A stretch of 64,000 nucleotides of DNA from Brachypodium distachyon (GCF_000005505.3 NC_016131.3:48221355-48285354), one strand, 5' to 3'; numbered from the stretch's first letter, positions 23,010 to 35,819 are shown. The notes: generated by a model from the letters alone, not told the origin. Translations and numbers: made by a program.

Positions 23010-23307
23010 GGATCAAGACGCAATAAAGAAGCCGAATCTCCAACTCTATTTCCAGTTGGTGCTTCACAACTGCCGCCACACTTTTAGAGGATGTCAAAGA
23101 CTCAAAATGTTTAGTTTGAATTGCTTTCAGGACTACATATGAGTAACCAACTGTGATGTTTTAGTTTTTGTCCAAAACCTGATAATTGAGTTGGAGTGAG
23201 TTATTGTGCTGTGTATGTTCTTCTATAATTATATCATATATAGTTCCCACTGAGAATGTATTTCCTATTTGAGATGCTTGATGATCAACAGTCAACGAGG
23301 CTACCAA

Positions 23308-23665
23308 TCAGACCCATAGCCCCGTGCAAAGAAGATAAATGTTCTGACTTATCTGTGTTGATTTATGCCCAGCTAGGTCAATAGCAGGCTCAAAGTTTAG
23401 GTATCTAGCGCCGGTTGTACCAATCGTTGACAATCTTCTTCTTGCTTCAAACTCGTAATCTCCAATGAGCCCTGTGGCAATATTGCCTTTGTGGTGCACT
23501 TCAATCTACAATGATAAAGTGAGAAAAGAGTACAGAATGGTAACAGTTATCCTAAGTATATAGAGAAGAAAAATAAATAAAGGATGATTAGCAGCACGAA
23601 CCTCCAAGTGATCATGGTCTTCTTCTTCTTCATCATCGAAAGCAGTAAGCAAAGCTGCTGAAGTC
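23308..23665 (-). pseudogene. Unidentified two-exon gene fragment
   Basis: On the minus strand an acidic exon (about 23665-23603, LLTAFDDEEEEDHDHLE) ends at a GTTCGT donor. A second exon begins after TTGTAG at about 23505 (VHHKGNIATGLIGDYEFE..GARYLNFEPAIDLAG). The exon-intron look and protein-like text suggest a piece of a host gene. I do not recognise the family. The second exon lacks a clear GT donor, so the piece is probably truncated. Confidence 0.4.
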
Positions 23666-24397
23666 AGAAACACAGGAAGATAAAAAAATAAGGAATTGTA
23701 TCAATAACTATATATACAAAAAATAGGAAAAAGGGCTCGAATAGAAAAATAGAATCAGACTCAAGTTCCGAAGTAATTACAGCAGATGAGATCGATCGAT
23801 TCCTCTAACAGTTCGGTCGATAAAAGACATGGACCCTTTTTCCTGACCCAAACCAAAACCAAATTGGGCTCGAACACAGGCTCACAAACCAAAACCAAAT
23901 CGGGCCTCGAAGCGGACTCGAACACAGGCTCTATGTACCCAAGACACACACGATTCCTTTTGAAAAAACTATATTAGCACCCACCCCAGGAAGAGATTGA
24001 TCAGGCATGAAGAGATCGGTCAGGCTTTCCTTCCCTCGCCCCACGCCCGCCTCGCCCACCCTAGGAAGAGATCACGTGAAATTCCCCTCTTTCGGTAACT
24101 CAAATCAAAGATAAAAGATGAATAGAAAGCAGAACTCACTTTGGTCGTGTTAATGCTATTTACCAATTCAAAACTGTTTTTGTTCTTTTGTTTCACACAT
24201 TGCTGTTTTTTTATTGCATCTATGGTTAGATAGTCTATTTGTCATCTTCTCCTGCCTAATCTTTGTGTCTATTTGTGTTCTTTTGGAAATTGTTTGACAT
24301 GGGTTGGAATGTAGGTAGTTGTAAACTTGTATTTCCTTGTGAAGTTCAAGTTAATGTATTTCACCTGTTAGATCTGATCAGCATTTACATTTTGACG
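23666..24397. other. Gene-free stretch before the Helitron coding region
   Basis: It contains a short imperfect duplication (ACCAAAACCAAATTGGGCTCGAACACAGGCTC near 23849 and again with changes at 23888-23932) and otherwise AT-rich DNA. The 5' terminus of the Helitron should lie here or upstream, but no convincing A-to-TC boundary could be fixed. Confidence 0.4.
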
Positions 24398-24597
24398 CCC
24401 CAGCCACAGCTCAAGTTCCACCCAGCCTGATGGATGCCCCGCGGTCACCAGAGCGTACTACCTCCAAAAACATATACAACATAGTCAACACAGGTAATAT
24501 TTTTCAGTTCAATTGCAAAATTACTATGACACCCAACAAACAACTAATTAAAATTCTAATGCAGGAGAAAATGTGGGATATAATACACAACAAACTC

Positions 24598-27500
24598 CAC
24601 CAGATCTGAATGAACTTAGGAAACAACGTGCTAGAGAGCGATACGCCCAAATGGATAAACAGAAGAAGGATGATCTGAACAAGAAGAAGCGATAAGCCTA
24701 CCATCAAAAGAAAACTACAGCAGCCCCTGATGAACTTAAGAGACAACGTACTCAGCGATATGCCCAGATGGATAAACAAAAGAAGGATGATGGGAACAAG
24801 AAGAAGCGTGAAGCATATCATTAAAAGAAAGCTAATCCATCCGTTCATTCGCAAGAACCGCATTCGGCGACAGCTTTAGGTGTGCCCACCCAGATACAAA
24901 GCACACCAATTGGTATTGATTCCCAAGAGTTGGAATTGGCGACAATTTCAGGTGCTCGACAAGACCCCACCCCTTCCATAGTACACCAAGAACCCACACC
25001 ATCCATATTGCGGCAAAAAAAAAAGATGCCAAACAACGGAAAAGCATGCAGGATAGGGAAAGATATGCAAATATGACTACGGAAAAAAAGCGTGCAAGGG
25101 ATAGGGGACGATATGGAAATATGACTCCCGTGCAAAAGCAAACAAAGAAATCTCGACGCGAGGATCGACGCAACGCTCTAAACCCAGAATCCATAGCATT
25201 GGAGAACCCCTTCTATATCCCAGAGGTTGTTCATGCGCATCACGCCTCCATACCCGCGTGTGATTGGTCCATTCCTGAGGTCACCGGTACCCCTGTTTTT
25301 GTCCAAACTACTTCGGAATAGATGGAGAATGAGGAGACCTCGAGCATGGATGTCAGTAACATGTCACGGAGAAAACATGTAATGCCTGGAGAAAGGAAGA
25401 AATTAATGTGTCAAAGAAACGAAGAATTTTATGCAAGTAGTAAGAAGAAAGCAACTGAAGCTGATGGTAATTTACCTGCATCATTGTCCTGCTCTGATAT
25501 GAGACATCTCTAATGCTCATACTTCCATGTTTTGCTCACAGATATTGCCTTTCCAACACCCGAGGAGCAAGTACATCCAACGTGCCCACAGGCCAATCCT
25601 GATGGTAATTTAGTTGCTTATAATTTTCATTCTGAAACCTTTTTCAAGCGTGGGCCTCACAAATTAATTGTACAACAGGAGATCATGAGTACAAATGTTT
25701 CCTGTACTCATGTTCTTATAATAAAAAAAATTCCATGTTTTCCTCACAGATGTCAGCTCTCCAACTCCCGACTTCCAAGTACATCCAACGTGCCCACAAG
25801 GCAATACTGACGGTAATTTACTTTTTAATATTCCTTCATAAACCACTTTCAGACTTGACCTCTTGAATAATTGTATGACAGGGGATGATGAGGGTGTCAT
25901 ATTAGAGGAAGACTCTGATGACGACGAAGACTACATGTTCGCTGGACAAGGTGATTTCTCATGTTCCAAATCATCGTTAGTATATATGATGCATGTTTCA
26001 TGAACTCATATTTCTAATAACCATTTTAGAGGAGGAGACCAATGAGGACGTCATAATGGATGAGCCAAGCGATGGCTATGCTACGACTTCAGACACACCA
26101 GATCCCTATGACATGGTGTACAGCAATATGCCTCTAGAAACGCACATGCTAAAGGATGTGACAGATTGCATACACTGCCACGCAAAGAGGTTCGAGTTTG
26201 AGTCGCCTGGGTTCTGCTGCCGTGGTGGCAAGACAAAACTAGCCAACCAAGATAAACCACCTGATCTCATGAGACTATGGACGAGTGCAGACCCTGATGC
26301 AAGACATTTTCGTGACAACATCAGATTTTTCAATGGCCATTTCTCACTCACCTCGTTGTACTGCAACCTATCAAGTGATACCACAAACACATCAAGAAAT
26401 CCTATCTACACTTTTCGTGCCCATGGACAAATGTACCACAACGCGCGGTCTTTTGGCGCACAAGATGGTGTCGAGCGCAAACACCTAGAGCTCTACTTCT
26501 ATGATGATGACCCCAGTTTAGAGCATAGGTATCACAGTTGCCGGAAAGAGCATGCCAAGAAAGATAAAGAAGTAATCAAACAGCTGGTCGACATACTTCG
26601 TGGCAATCCGTACGTGGAAAACCTCAGGTCAATGGGGCAGGTCGAGGATGTTGACGACTACCGCATAACTTTGAACCTCGATCCACGGATGGATCAGAGA
26701 ACATATAATGCACCGCTCACTTCTGAGGTAGCTGCTGTGTGGGTGGAGGGGAGCAATCGCCAAAGACAGTTCGACCATAGCGTCATTCTGCAAGGGAATA
26801 ACAGAGATGTATATGGCATCCGATCCTACCATGGCTGCTACGACGCGTTGTCGTATCCTCTATTCTTCCCTAAAGGCGAACTTGGGTGGCACAGTGATAT
26901 ACCTAAATACGGTGTCAATTATGCAGACGTCATGGCAGCTCGTGCAGCTCGTATCGCTCGTCGTGGCAAAGATAATGAAGATTATGAAGGTTTGTTTCTA
27001 AATTTACTTGTCACCAGCACATTAAACACTTCCCACTGTGCTATCGATTTTATGACACTATTAATTTTGAACAATCCATGCAGCTTCTGGAGGCAGGCTA
27101 TGTGTTTCCGTACGGGATTACTACTGCTACAAGTTCCAGATCCGTCCAGGAATATTTAACCCAATCCTGTATGGCAAGTGTCTTTTCCAACAGTTCGCGG
27201 TAGACACGTACATAAAGATCGAAAGCTCCCGTTTGGACTATATATCGGGTAATCAGGATAACATAAGGGCAGATTTGTACCAAGGCTTGGTGGATAGTTT
27301 GAATGCTGGTGAGGGCAGGGCAGATGCTGTTGGAAAGCGGACAGTATTGTGCTCATCATTTATCGGAGGTCCACGAGACAAGAGACGTCGCTACATGGAT
27401 GCTATGACTTTGGTACACAAGTACGGAAAGCCAGACGTATTTCTCACGATGACCTGCAACCCAAACTGGGATGAGATCAAGCACGAACTGTACCCTGGCC

Positions 27501-28940
27501 AAACACCTCAGGATCGCCCAGATCTTGTTGTGCGTGTATTCAGGGCTAAGCTAGAGGAACTCAAAGAAAAATTGTTCCAAAAGGACATCCTAGGCAAAGT
27601 AAAAGCATATGTGTATGTGGTGGAATTCCAGAAGATGGGACTGCCCCATGCCCACTTCCTGCTCATCATGGAAGGGAAGTACAAGCTAACATGCCCCGAG
27701 CAGTATGACCGCCTTATAACAGCTGAGCTCCCAGACAGCAGGAAGTACCCAGAACTATACAAGATGGTCGTGAAGCACATGATGCATGGCCCATGTGGTG
27801 TTTTGAACCGTGATTGCCCGTGCACGAAGGGTCGTGATGCTTGCAAGAATCATTACCCACGGCCATTCAACCCGGCTACAATACAAGGAAAATACTCCTA
27901 CCCGCAATACAGAAGACGTGAAGACGGTCAAAAAACGATGGTTCGAAAGGCATGGCTAGATAATAGGTGGGTCGTCCCATACAACCCACACCTACTGCGT
28001 TACTTCAATTGTCACATAAACGTTGAAGCATGCGGAAGCATAAAGGCTGTTAAATACCTGTTCAAGTACATATACAAGGGCCATGACCGCGCGTCTGTCG
28101 CTATGAGCCAGGCTGACAAGACAGACAGAAACGGAGATATAGACGAGATCAAACAGTATAGGGATGCTAGGTGGGTGACACCTCCAGAGGCCTTGTGGAG
28201 GACATACGGATTTGAATTGAGTAAAAACTCACCACCTGTGATGCAACTGCAGCTCCATCTACCAAACATGCATATGGTGTCGTTCAAAAAAAAACGAAGA
28301 CCTACAACGGGTAGTCAACCGTAAAGGGGCTGAGAAGTCAATGCTTACGGAATACTTTGAGGCCAACAGATTACATGTCGAGGCCCGTTCTATACTGTAC
28401 CGGGATTTTCCCGAGTGGTATACTTGGCAGAAAGCCAAGACAAAAAAAACAGAGCAGACATGCCAAAACAGTAAATACTGGCAGAGAAGGAAGAAAAAAA
28501 CAGGACAGGTTGGACGAATTGTGTCAGTGCATCCGACCGAAGGGGAACGCTATTACCTGCGAGTTCTCCTAAACAACGTCACTGGCGCAACATCCTTCAA
28601 TGACATACAGACTGTCAATGGCGAGAAACTACCTACATTTTGACAAGCCGCACAGAGAAGGGGATTAATCGAAGGAGACAACGGTTTAGATGATTCACTT
28701 ACTGAATCTACACAGTACGAAATGCCACCATCTCTACGAAGGTTGTTCGCAACAATATTGGTATTTTGTGAGCCAAGCGATGTTCGCGGACTCTGGGAGA
28801 AGCACGTCGACGCAATGTCCGAAGACTTTCGCCGTGATAACTCATCTAAGGTTTCAGCCGAGCAACAGGCTCTAATAGATATCAAGAATATGTTACATTC
28901 AATGGGCAAGGACATAAAATCTCTCCCTCTATATCATAGA
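24598..28940 (+). pseudogene. Helitron Rep (rolling-circle initiator) region, broken
   Basis: The N-terminal part has basic repeats (RYAQMDKQKKDD, twice) and NPESIALENPFYIPEV, typical of plant Helitrons. 25993-26990 carries the CxxC-containing N domain. An intron (about 26989-27081, GTTTGT to CAG) joins it to the Rep domain. The HUH motif GLPHAHFLL is near 27641-27664, and the two-tyrosine motif YLFKYIYKG near 28052-28081. Such Rep proteins nick DNA and start rolling-circle transposition. Damage: stops in both N-terminal repeats, a shift in the A run near 28290, a TGA at 28641-28643 and a shift near 28935. Confidence 0.88.
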
Positions 28941-30474
28941 GGGACATGACACTGCCAATGGTATCATACGGGAGATCTTTGAGGAGTCCATCCTCCAGCC
29001 CTACGAGGAGGACACAAAACTATCAGAGTCACTTAATGCCGAGCAGAGGGCAGCATATGATGAAATTATGTCCACCGTTGGCGGTGACGACGGTGGCGTG
29101 TTCTTTGTGGACGGACCTGGAGGAACAGGGAAGACTTTTCTATACAGGGCTTTGCTCGCTACAATACGCAGCCAGGATAAAATTGCAGTGGCGACAGCAA
29201 CATCCGGTGTTGCAGCTTCCATAATGCCTGGTGGAAGAACTGCACATTCACGGTTCAAGATACCACGGAACATCGACGATGGCGGATTTTGTAGCTTCAA
29301 CAAACAAAGCGGCACCGCCAAGCTCCTACAATCAACCTCACTTATTATCTGGGACGAGGCTTCCATGACAAAGCGACAAGCAGTGGAGGCACTGGATAGC
29401 AGTATGCGTGATATAATGAGCAAACCAGGCCTGCCATTCGGTGGAAAGACAGTTGTGTTTGGTGGAGATTTTAGGCAAGTACTGCCTGTTGTCCGTAAAG
29501 GGTCAAGGGCTCAGATAGTTGACGCATCACTACGCAAGAGTTACCTTTGGGATTACATGCGACACCTGAAGCTGGTACACAACATGAGGGCACATAAAGA
29601 CCCGTGGTTTGCGGAATACCTGTTGCGCATTGGCAATGGCACCGAGGAAACAAATAATGATGGTGACGTCTGCCTTCCAGATGAGATATGCGTGCCATCC
29701 ACTGGAGAGGACACTGACCTTGATGCACTGATAGACCATGTTTTCCCCAGTCTACATGCCAACATGTTCGATCAAAGCTACATCACATCGAGAACAATCT
29801 TGTCAACACGAAATGACTGCGTGGATAGGATTAACATGAAGATGATAGAACGATTCCAGGGAGATGAGATGGTGTATCACAGTTTCGACGAAGCTGTTGA
29901 CGACCCTCATAACTTATATCCATGCGACTTCTTGAACAGTTTGACACCTAACAGGCTGCCACCACATCTGTTGAAGTTGAAAATCAACTGCCCTGTTATT
30001 CTCCTCAGAAACATTGACCCTGCAAACGGTCTTTGCAATGGCACGAGGCTCGTAGTACGAGGATTTCAGCGGAATGTGATAGATGCAGAAATTGTTTTGG
30101 GGGACCATGCTGGAAAGAGGATTTTCTTGCCAAGGATCCCCCTCTGTCCGTCTGATGATGAGATGTTTCCTTTTCAGTTCAAGAGAAAGCAATTTCCTAT
30201 CAGACTCAGCTTCGCCATGACGGTCAACAAGGCACAAGGGCAAACTATTCCTAATGTCGGAATCTACTTGCCCGAGCCGGTTTTCTCTCATGGGCAGCTG
30301 TATGCGCCCTATCCAGATCCACGGCTAGAAAGAACGTCAAGGTCCTTGCAGTCCAGCCAATGGACACTAAAAAGAAGGGCTCCAAGGGTACTGCTAAAAC
30401 GTACACTAAGAACATTGTCTATAAAGAGGTCCTTACATCATAGAAGAACTATTTCAGCAGACGCATATTTATGA
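28941..30474 (+). pseudogene. Helitron PIF1-type helicase region, C-terminal frameshift
   Basis: The frame from 29068 is open for 468 codons. It shows Walker A (GGTGKT near 29120), IIWDEAS as Walker B (near 29344), FGGDFRQVLP as motif III and FAMTVNKAQGQT as motif V. The domain order is that of the SF1 PIF1 helicase fused to Rep in Helitrons, which unwinds the displaced strand. Near 30303, one base is missing in the block before the final SF1 motif. The last 55 codons are therefore read out of frame, although family-like text continues in the other frame to a stop at about 30449. Confidence 0.9.
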
Positions 30475-30822
30475 ATTAGTTTATTTTGTGCACATCATCT
30501 ATGATATATAACATGCTATTATGTGGACCAAAAGAATTAGCACATCAAGTGTGGATTCATTTAAATTAATAGTAGACACATATTTATGATATAGATTTTT
30601 AACCTTGGAGATGAAAATGGTGTACTTGTCATCAATCCATTGCTGAGCTTGCAGGACCACGTGACCATCGCTTCACGGTCATCATAGACTTGGCATATGA
30701 AAACAGATGTGAGCTATGTGTTCTAGATACAACATGGACTGATTGCATGTCTATACAAACAAATTCCGAAGGAACAAATCGCTAAAAGAAAAATGAAGGA
30801 GTGGTGCAGTTACAAATCTTAC

Positions 30823-30938
30823 CGAAATAAGGGCAGCGCCACAACGCCACTTGTTCAACGGACTCTTAATATTTGTCACAGTAGCCATGTAACCATTCAT
30901 ACCAGCAGCAAAATGTGATAACACACATGTCCCAAAAC
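30823..30938 (-). pseudogene. Captured exon of pyrophosphate-fructose-6-phosphate phosphotransferase (PFP)
   Basis: The minus-strand exon lies between TTTTCAG and GTAAGA. It encodes [26 protein letters not shown] and the preceding VLGHVCYHI in another frame. This matches the plant PFP region around NGYMAT and NKWRCGAAP; the alpha or beta subunit cannot be told apart. One missing base between HIL and AAG breaks the frame. No other PFP exon is visible, so this is a fragment carried by the Helitron, not a gene. Confidence 0.75.
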
Positions 30939-31265
30939 CTGAAAACAACAACAAGCTATCAATGGAATCTGAAATTCTGAATATGGACTAGGCATAAACA
31001 TTCTGGACTGGCCCAACACAGAATACTCAAACAAAGTGGCGGTTCAACAGAATAGAGATTTAGGCCGCTGTCTTAGTGGGACAACCATATGATTCAGAAT
31101 TCAGATACTATGTCCATTAAACAGAGGGACAAGTCCAAAACCTACCATTTCTGTTTCAGTTGGGCCATTTCAACAGCTACCTAGGTTTCATTGAAGAAAT
31201 TCAGAATGAAGGTAATACAATGTTTCATGAACATCCACCATCTCATAGACCCCCCAAAAAATTAC

Positions 31266-31360
31266 CTTTTTCAGATCTTGCCTGAACTGCAAAGTCTTAA
31301 ACAATCTCTGCCAGCTTGACCAAAATGGAAGAATATGCTCTTGCTTGGAGACCAGTTCTG
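31266..31360 (-). pseudogene. Captured exon, family unknown
   Basis: A 95 bp block is bounded by TTCTTGCAG on one side and GTAATT on the other and is open in two frames (for example KQEHILPFWSSWQRLF). Bounded splice sites and its place in the Helitron cargo suggest a host exon. I do not recognise it. Confidence 0.35.
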
Positions 31361-32458
31361 CTGCAAGAACAATAAAAGTTCCACAAAGCAAAATTGGACA
31401 ATTAAATAATGAAAATCTAAGCAAAAAATGGAGCTTCTTGCAGAAAATTTTAGAAGATTCACAAGAATGAAGCACTCAAGGTTGTCCTGTAAGAACTAGC
31501 AAATTTGTTTTAAGAGAATGTTGAGCAGGGTATGTAAGTTCAGCGATGCACAAACAAGGATTGATTTTACTTCCACACCTAGGTTGGGGGGTAGGTGAAG
31601 GGGGGGGTCTATTTAGGAAGAATAAGGAAGAGGAATAGAATCTAATTCATGTGTTCATGCTAACAGAAGAACAGATCCAATACAGAAAATTTGACAACTC
31701 AAAAAAAAATTGAACTTCTTGCAGGAAATTTTAGCACATTCACTGACCATCTCGCTCATAGGAAATTTTCGCTCACCCGGACCGCCTCCACCACCTCCAC
31801 TGCGCCTCCTGACCGGAGGTTTTGACATTAATTTGAGGATGCTAGACACCTTCACCTGATAAAACAAGCAATTATGTCCCCAATTTTATGTCTTTCTTGT
31901 GTCATTGTTAATCCTTCTTGCTTGTGTGATCTGTGTTTACAATGACACCTAATTTTAGGTAATAGAGTAAAACTATTGTTTCTTATCTACCAAGATTGAT
32001 CCAGCCATCTTCTGGATAGAGATTATATTTTATCACAGTCACAGACCATCAAGCTGATGCATGCACACAGTGCTATAAACTCCAAGAGAAACTTGATTGG
32101 TTTAACGCAAAAAAAAAGAAGCCAAAATCATAAGGGTTGTGAAAAAAGTTTCTCCGGTCACAAGTGGCAGAGAAAGCATGAGTGGACTTGATACATTAGA
32201 ATAAGCCCTGGACCTACTTAATTAGTTAGTTGCATAAAGTGAAAAGCTTGCTGTCAAAAGCTTACTGTTCGTCGTTTTGGCGAGGAAGAATGAAATCTAG
32301 GCAAGGCCGCTGACAAAACAACCAAACCTGACCAAGAATATGAACCGTTGTAAAACTTTCGCTCTGAAAACGTCCTCAAAACAGCTGTGAAAAAAAAATC
32401 AATGGGGACAACTAAGATGCACCTAGCTGACCAAAACTGAAAGATCTACTGCCTTCAA

Positions 32459-32800
32459 TCAGGAGTATATATCAATGGCCCGATAGAGGCCATCATCTAA
32501 TTGCCGTGCATACTCAAGCACAATAGAAGCTAGAGCTTGGAATTTTGGAGGTTTCAGATTGACATCCGATGCAACCTCTGCAAGATAGCCACCAATTAAT
32601 TTGCAAGAGCAGTGATTGGTATCCTCGAAGGGGATGCAATCACATCATCCACGCATAGGGAAGCACCACCATTCGCCTGGTCCATTGCCAAGAAATGCTC
32701 AAGAATCCTGTGCACGCACTCGACATTATATCGAGTTTCCATGGTGTAACAAAAATTTGGCAGCAGTAGTTCTTCCGGGCTGTCCGCCAGCGGCTGGTGG
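32459..32800 (-). pseudogene. Captured NPH3-domain gene fragment
   Basis: Minus strand text SPEELLLPNFCY, then YNVECVHRILEHFLAMD, then (after a one-base loss near 32602) GYLAEVASDVNLKPPKFQAL and YARQLDDGLYRAIDIY follow the order of the NPH3 domain of BTB/NPH3 proteins (NPY/RPT family, signalling in phototropism and auxin responses). The fragment ends in TGA at 32461-32459, where the family would continue. Upstream the frame runs into an unrelated GC-rich region (about 32820-33310), so it looks joined to a piece of another gene. Confidence 0.7.
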
Positions 32801-33731
32801 TGGCCCTGTTGGTTGGGGCGGCAAGCCATGGTGGCCGGATTCTCAGAGGAGGAAGCACTCCATGCACGCGCAGATCGGGAAGACGGGAGGCAGGGACGGA
32901 GAGGGAGCAGAGGACGGCGGCCGTGGTGGCCATGCCGGTCGAGGCGGCGAGCGTATCCGGCAGAGGACTTGAGGCGGGCGTTCAGGGGTGGAAGTCGGAG
33001 CGGCAGTGCAGAGAGGGGGGAGAGAAGGAGCGGCGCGCGGGGCGCAGGCAGCTGCCGAGCTCGAGGAAGCCGCCGCCGACGTCGCGCGCGCCGAATCATG
33101 AGATGGGGAGGCACCGGACCAGGGGATGGAGCGACGCGCCGGTGCAGGGGATGGGAAACGGCGGCAGATCTGGAGCCGACGAAGCGGAGAGAGCTCCCAC
33201 GCGACCGGACATAGCCGAAGGGGATGCATGGTCGGGGGTGAGTGGAGTGACGGCGGAATCGGAGACTGGACTTTTTTTGGGGGGGAATAGGAAGAGACTG
33301 GACTGGAGTACACGATGAGAGAGCGAGATATTTAATTTCTAGATGTATCAAATTTGTCAAAATATTGATGTATCTATGTTCAAAAAACATCTAGATACAT
33401 GTAATATTTCGACAAGTAATATGGATCAGAGGGCGTAAATATAAGCTAACGAATCAGAGATGCTGAATTTAAATCGTCCGTGTAAAATCTTAGAGCACAA
33501 AACATATAAAAATGTTGAGGAATCAACTTATCTTCAATAAAAGTTTAGACAACTTATGGAGGGCCACAAATTTTATGGGAAGTTTGACAAACGACGGTGA
33601 AGAGAACGGTACAAACCGTGAAAACAAGTTCAAAAAATTCTCAAAAAAAATTACACGTTAAAAATAAAATAACCAAGTTAAAAAGGGCGACAAAACGGAC
33701 ATACGCGACTGGAGAGGTTGGACATGTGGTA

Positions 33732-33762
33732 GGCCGTGGCAACGCACGGGCATTTCCACTAG
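33732..33762 (+). other. Helitron 3' terminus: hairpin and CTAG
   Basis: GGCCGTGGCAACGCACGGGC can fold into a GC-rich stem with a short loop. ATTTCCA follows, then CTAG at 33759-33762 and T as the first host base. This is the standard right end of grass Helitrons. Confidence 0.8.
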
Positions 33763-34276
33763 TTTATGCAGGAAAAAAACATTTCCAGAAGCAGATATCA
33801 TCTTGTCTGATTGGAGCTTATAAATCCAGCTAATTCATCTAGTTGGTATGAACGGCAAAAATTTCAGGCAATCCAAAGAAAATAACAGTGATGGCGATAC
33901 GGTGTGCCACACAGCTATTGTCAAAATGTCATTTTTGTATTATCAAAATTTAATCATTACATTTTTTTTCCCAACACATTCTTGTCTTTTTTATATTTAT
34001 CAAAATTTTACACAAATTAATACATGTTTGGCATATGTATAGCACAGTGTAATCATCACCAAATTCAATTCATCACTTTGACCATCCAAACATGATTTGG
34101 TATTCAGTCTCAATATCAAATCTAGGTTCCGAATACCTACACATCCAAATAGAAATATTGGCATTCAATCTCAACATCAATATCCTATGATATTAGCATT
34201 GGAGCCAATGCAATGCCAAGCATCCCAATGTCTACATCCAAATAAAGCCTAGTTTGAGAAGTGTTTTTATTTGCTA

Positions 34277-34389
34277 CTCTCTTCGTCCCATATTAAGTGT
34301 CTTTCTATTACATGTATCTAGACACATTTTAGACATAGATATTTCCATATTTGAGCAAATTTGAGTCACTTAATGTAGGACGGAGGGAG
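34277..34389. mobile_element. Stowaway MITE, 113 bp
   Basis: CTCTCTTCGTCCCATATTAAGTG at the left matches the inverse of CACTTAATGTAGGACGGAGGGAG at the right, with TA on both sides (34275-34276, 34390-34391). Internal TGTATCTAGACACATTTTAGAC is typical of Thalos-like Stowaways. Confidence 0.9.
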
Positions 34390-35819
34390 TACAAAAATGG
34401 AGTGTTTTGTTGAAGAGACTAGGGATAATCCTCTTCAAATCCTTCATACCAAACAACCATTTAAGGTTTGTAGTGTTTTTCAATTTGGTGTGGTTTATAC
34501 CTAACAAACACGTCAAAAACTCTAGTACCAAACAGGACCTAAGCTACCGAAAAGAACGAAAAGGAACTGGGAAATGACAATGCGGACGCAAGGAAGCTCG
34601 TGGAAGAAAGCATGCACACAACCATGCCACGTAGAAATAGATCCCCTGCTTTAGGAAAAATTGGAAGAAATAAAAAAACAATCCAAATAATTACGAAATA
34701 TGTAGGTCACATGAACTTTTAAATTTCACAAATAACCCATTTTTTACGAAAACCTAGATAAGTGATGACCCATTTGCATCTCTAGTTTTTTGGCTAGCCA
34801 CTTTTTATTTAAACTTAGTTGCGGCGAATAGCTATGCTTCGCGTGTTCCTTCTTTTGTGTTCGTACGTCCAAGGTAGACAAATCCACGTGACAGGCACGA
34901 CACATCTATCATTCTTTTATTTCTCTTTCTCTCACTCTTTCCCCTCAATCCTTCCCGCGCCGCCGCGGCCACATCCCCTCATGCCTGTTCGCGTGTCGCC
35001 GCCCTGCATCGCGCGTCGCCGGTCAGGAGACGCTGTCGATCGCCGCCACTCGGGGCGACGTCCTAGGGGAGCCACCCATCTGGACGTGAGTATTTTGTTT
35101 TTTAAATAAAGTTTGGTAAAGGAGAAAATTAAAAGCTTAAAACTAAAAGATAAAATGAAAAGTTAACATAAAAGCCAATTAGGCAAAAAAAAAAAATCGA
35201 ACGGCCCGTTTTCGGGGCTATCGCAATTTGATCACTAAGTTTTGTTTTGGCAATCGTCCGCCAATTAGGCATGGCCGCCTAGCGCCCCTCTTTTTGCATG
35301 AAAACATTTTGAATTCTCACGGATACATGCCGAATCTGAAAAGGCCATTATTCTATTACCAGTATAAAATGAATTAAACCATCATTCTATTACAAGTAGA
35401 AAATAAAATTAAGTGTTTTCAATCTGAAAAACATGTTAGTGTTTCATTTTAGGAAAACAATTAATGCAATTCCTGCCACTAATACATGCCAAATCAAATC
35501 ACACTTACCGTTCGGATGCAATCACCGTACTAGAATATACTTTCAAAAACAAAACAAAATCACCGTACTAGAACACGCACCGTCACATCGGTTGAACATG
35601 TTCTTGCCCAGCTTAAAAAATCGTGCAAGGCTGCAAGTTTTTCAAAAAAGGAAACGATCAGCAAACTGGTCTGGGACAATTTTAAAAAGAGAACCCGACG
35701 TTACTATGTGAGTGAGAGTGAAGGACCTAAATATTGCCAGATGGACGGGGCTGGGATTTAATTTGGACGTGATGAATGATTTTTTTTTTCTGGCCGCATG
35801 ACGTGGAGTACATCTCGCG

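Larger units (their letters stand above)
24398..33762 (+). mobile_element. Helitron with defective Rep-helicase genes and captured gene fragments (left end not fixed)
   Basis: The coding part (24598-30474) carries the Helitron-like N domain with an HUH replication initiator and a PIF1-type helicase. The right end reads GGCCGTGGCAACGCACGGGC, a hairpin, followed 7 bases later by CTAG and a host T, as in grass Helitrons. Between the helicase and this end, 30.5-33.7 kb holds exon-sized pieces of unrelated host genes, all on the minus strand. The start coordinate given is only where Helitron-type protein first appears; the true 5' TC end is further left. The coding damage makes this copy non-autonomous. 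Confidence 0.85.

Noticed and set aside
24504..24863. 119-codon hydrophobic minus-strand frame
   Set aside because: Antisense of lysine-rich Helitron repeats; hydrophobicity follows from reading AAG/AAA codons in reverse.
32797..33318. Plus-strand GC-rich frames of 133-173 codons
   Set aside because: No domain; opposite strand of captured exon-like sequence.
33340..33440. Full Stowaway MITE before the Helitron end
   Set aside because: Only one end (ACAAGTAATATGG..GAGGG) is recognisable; the other terminus is missing.
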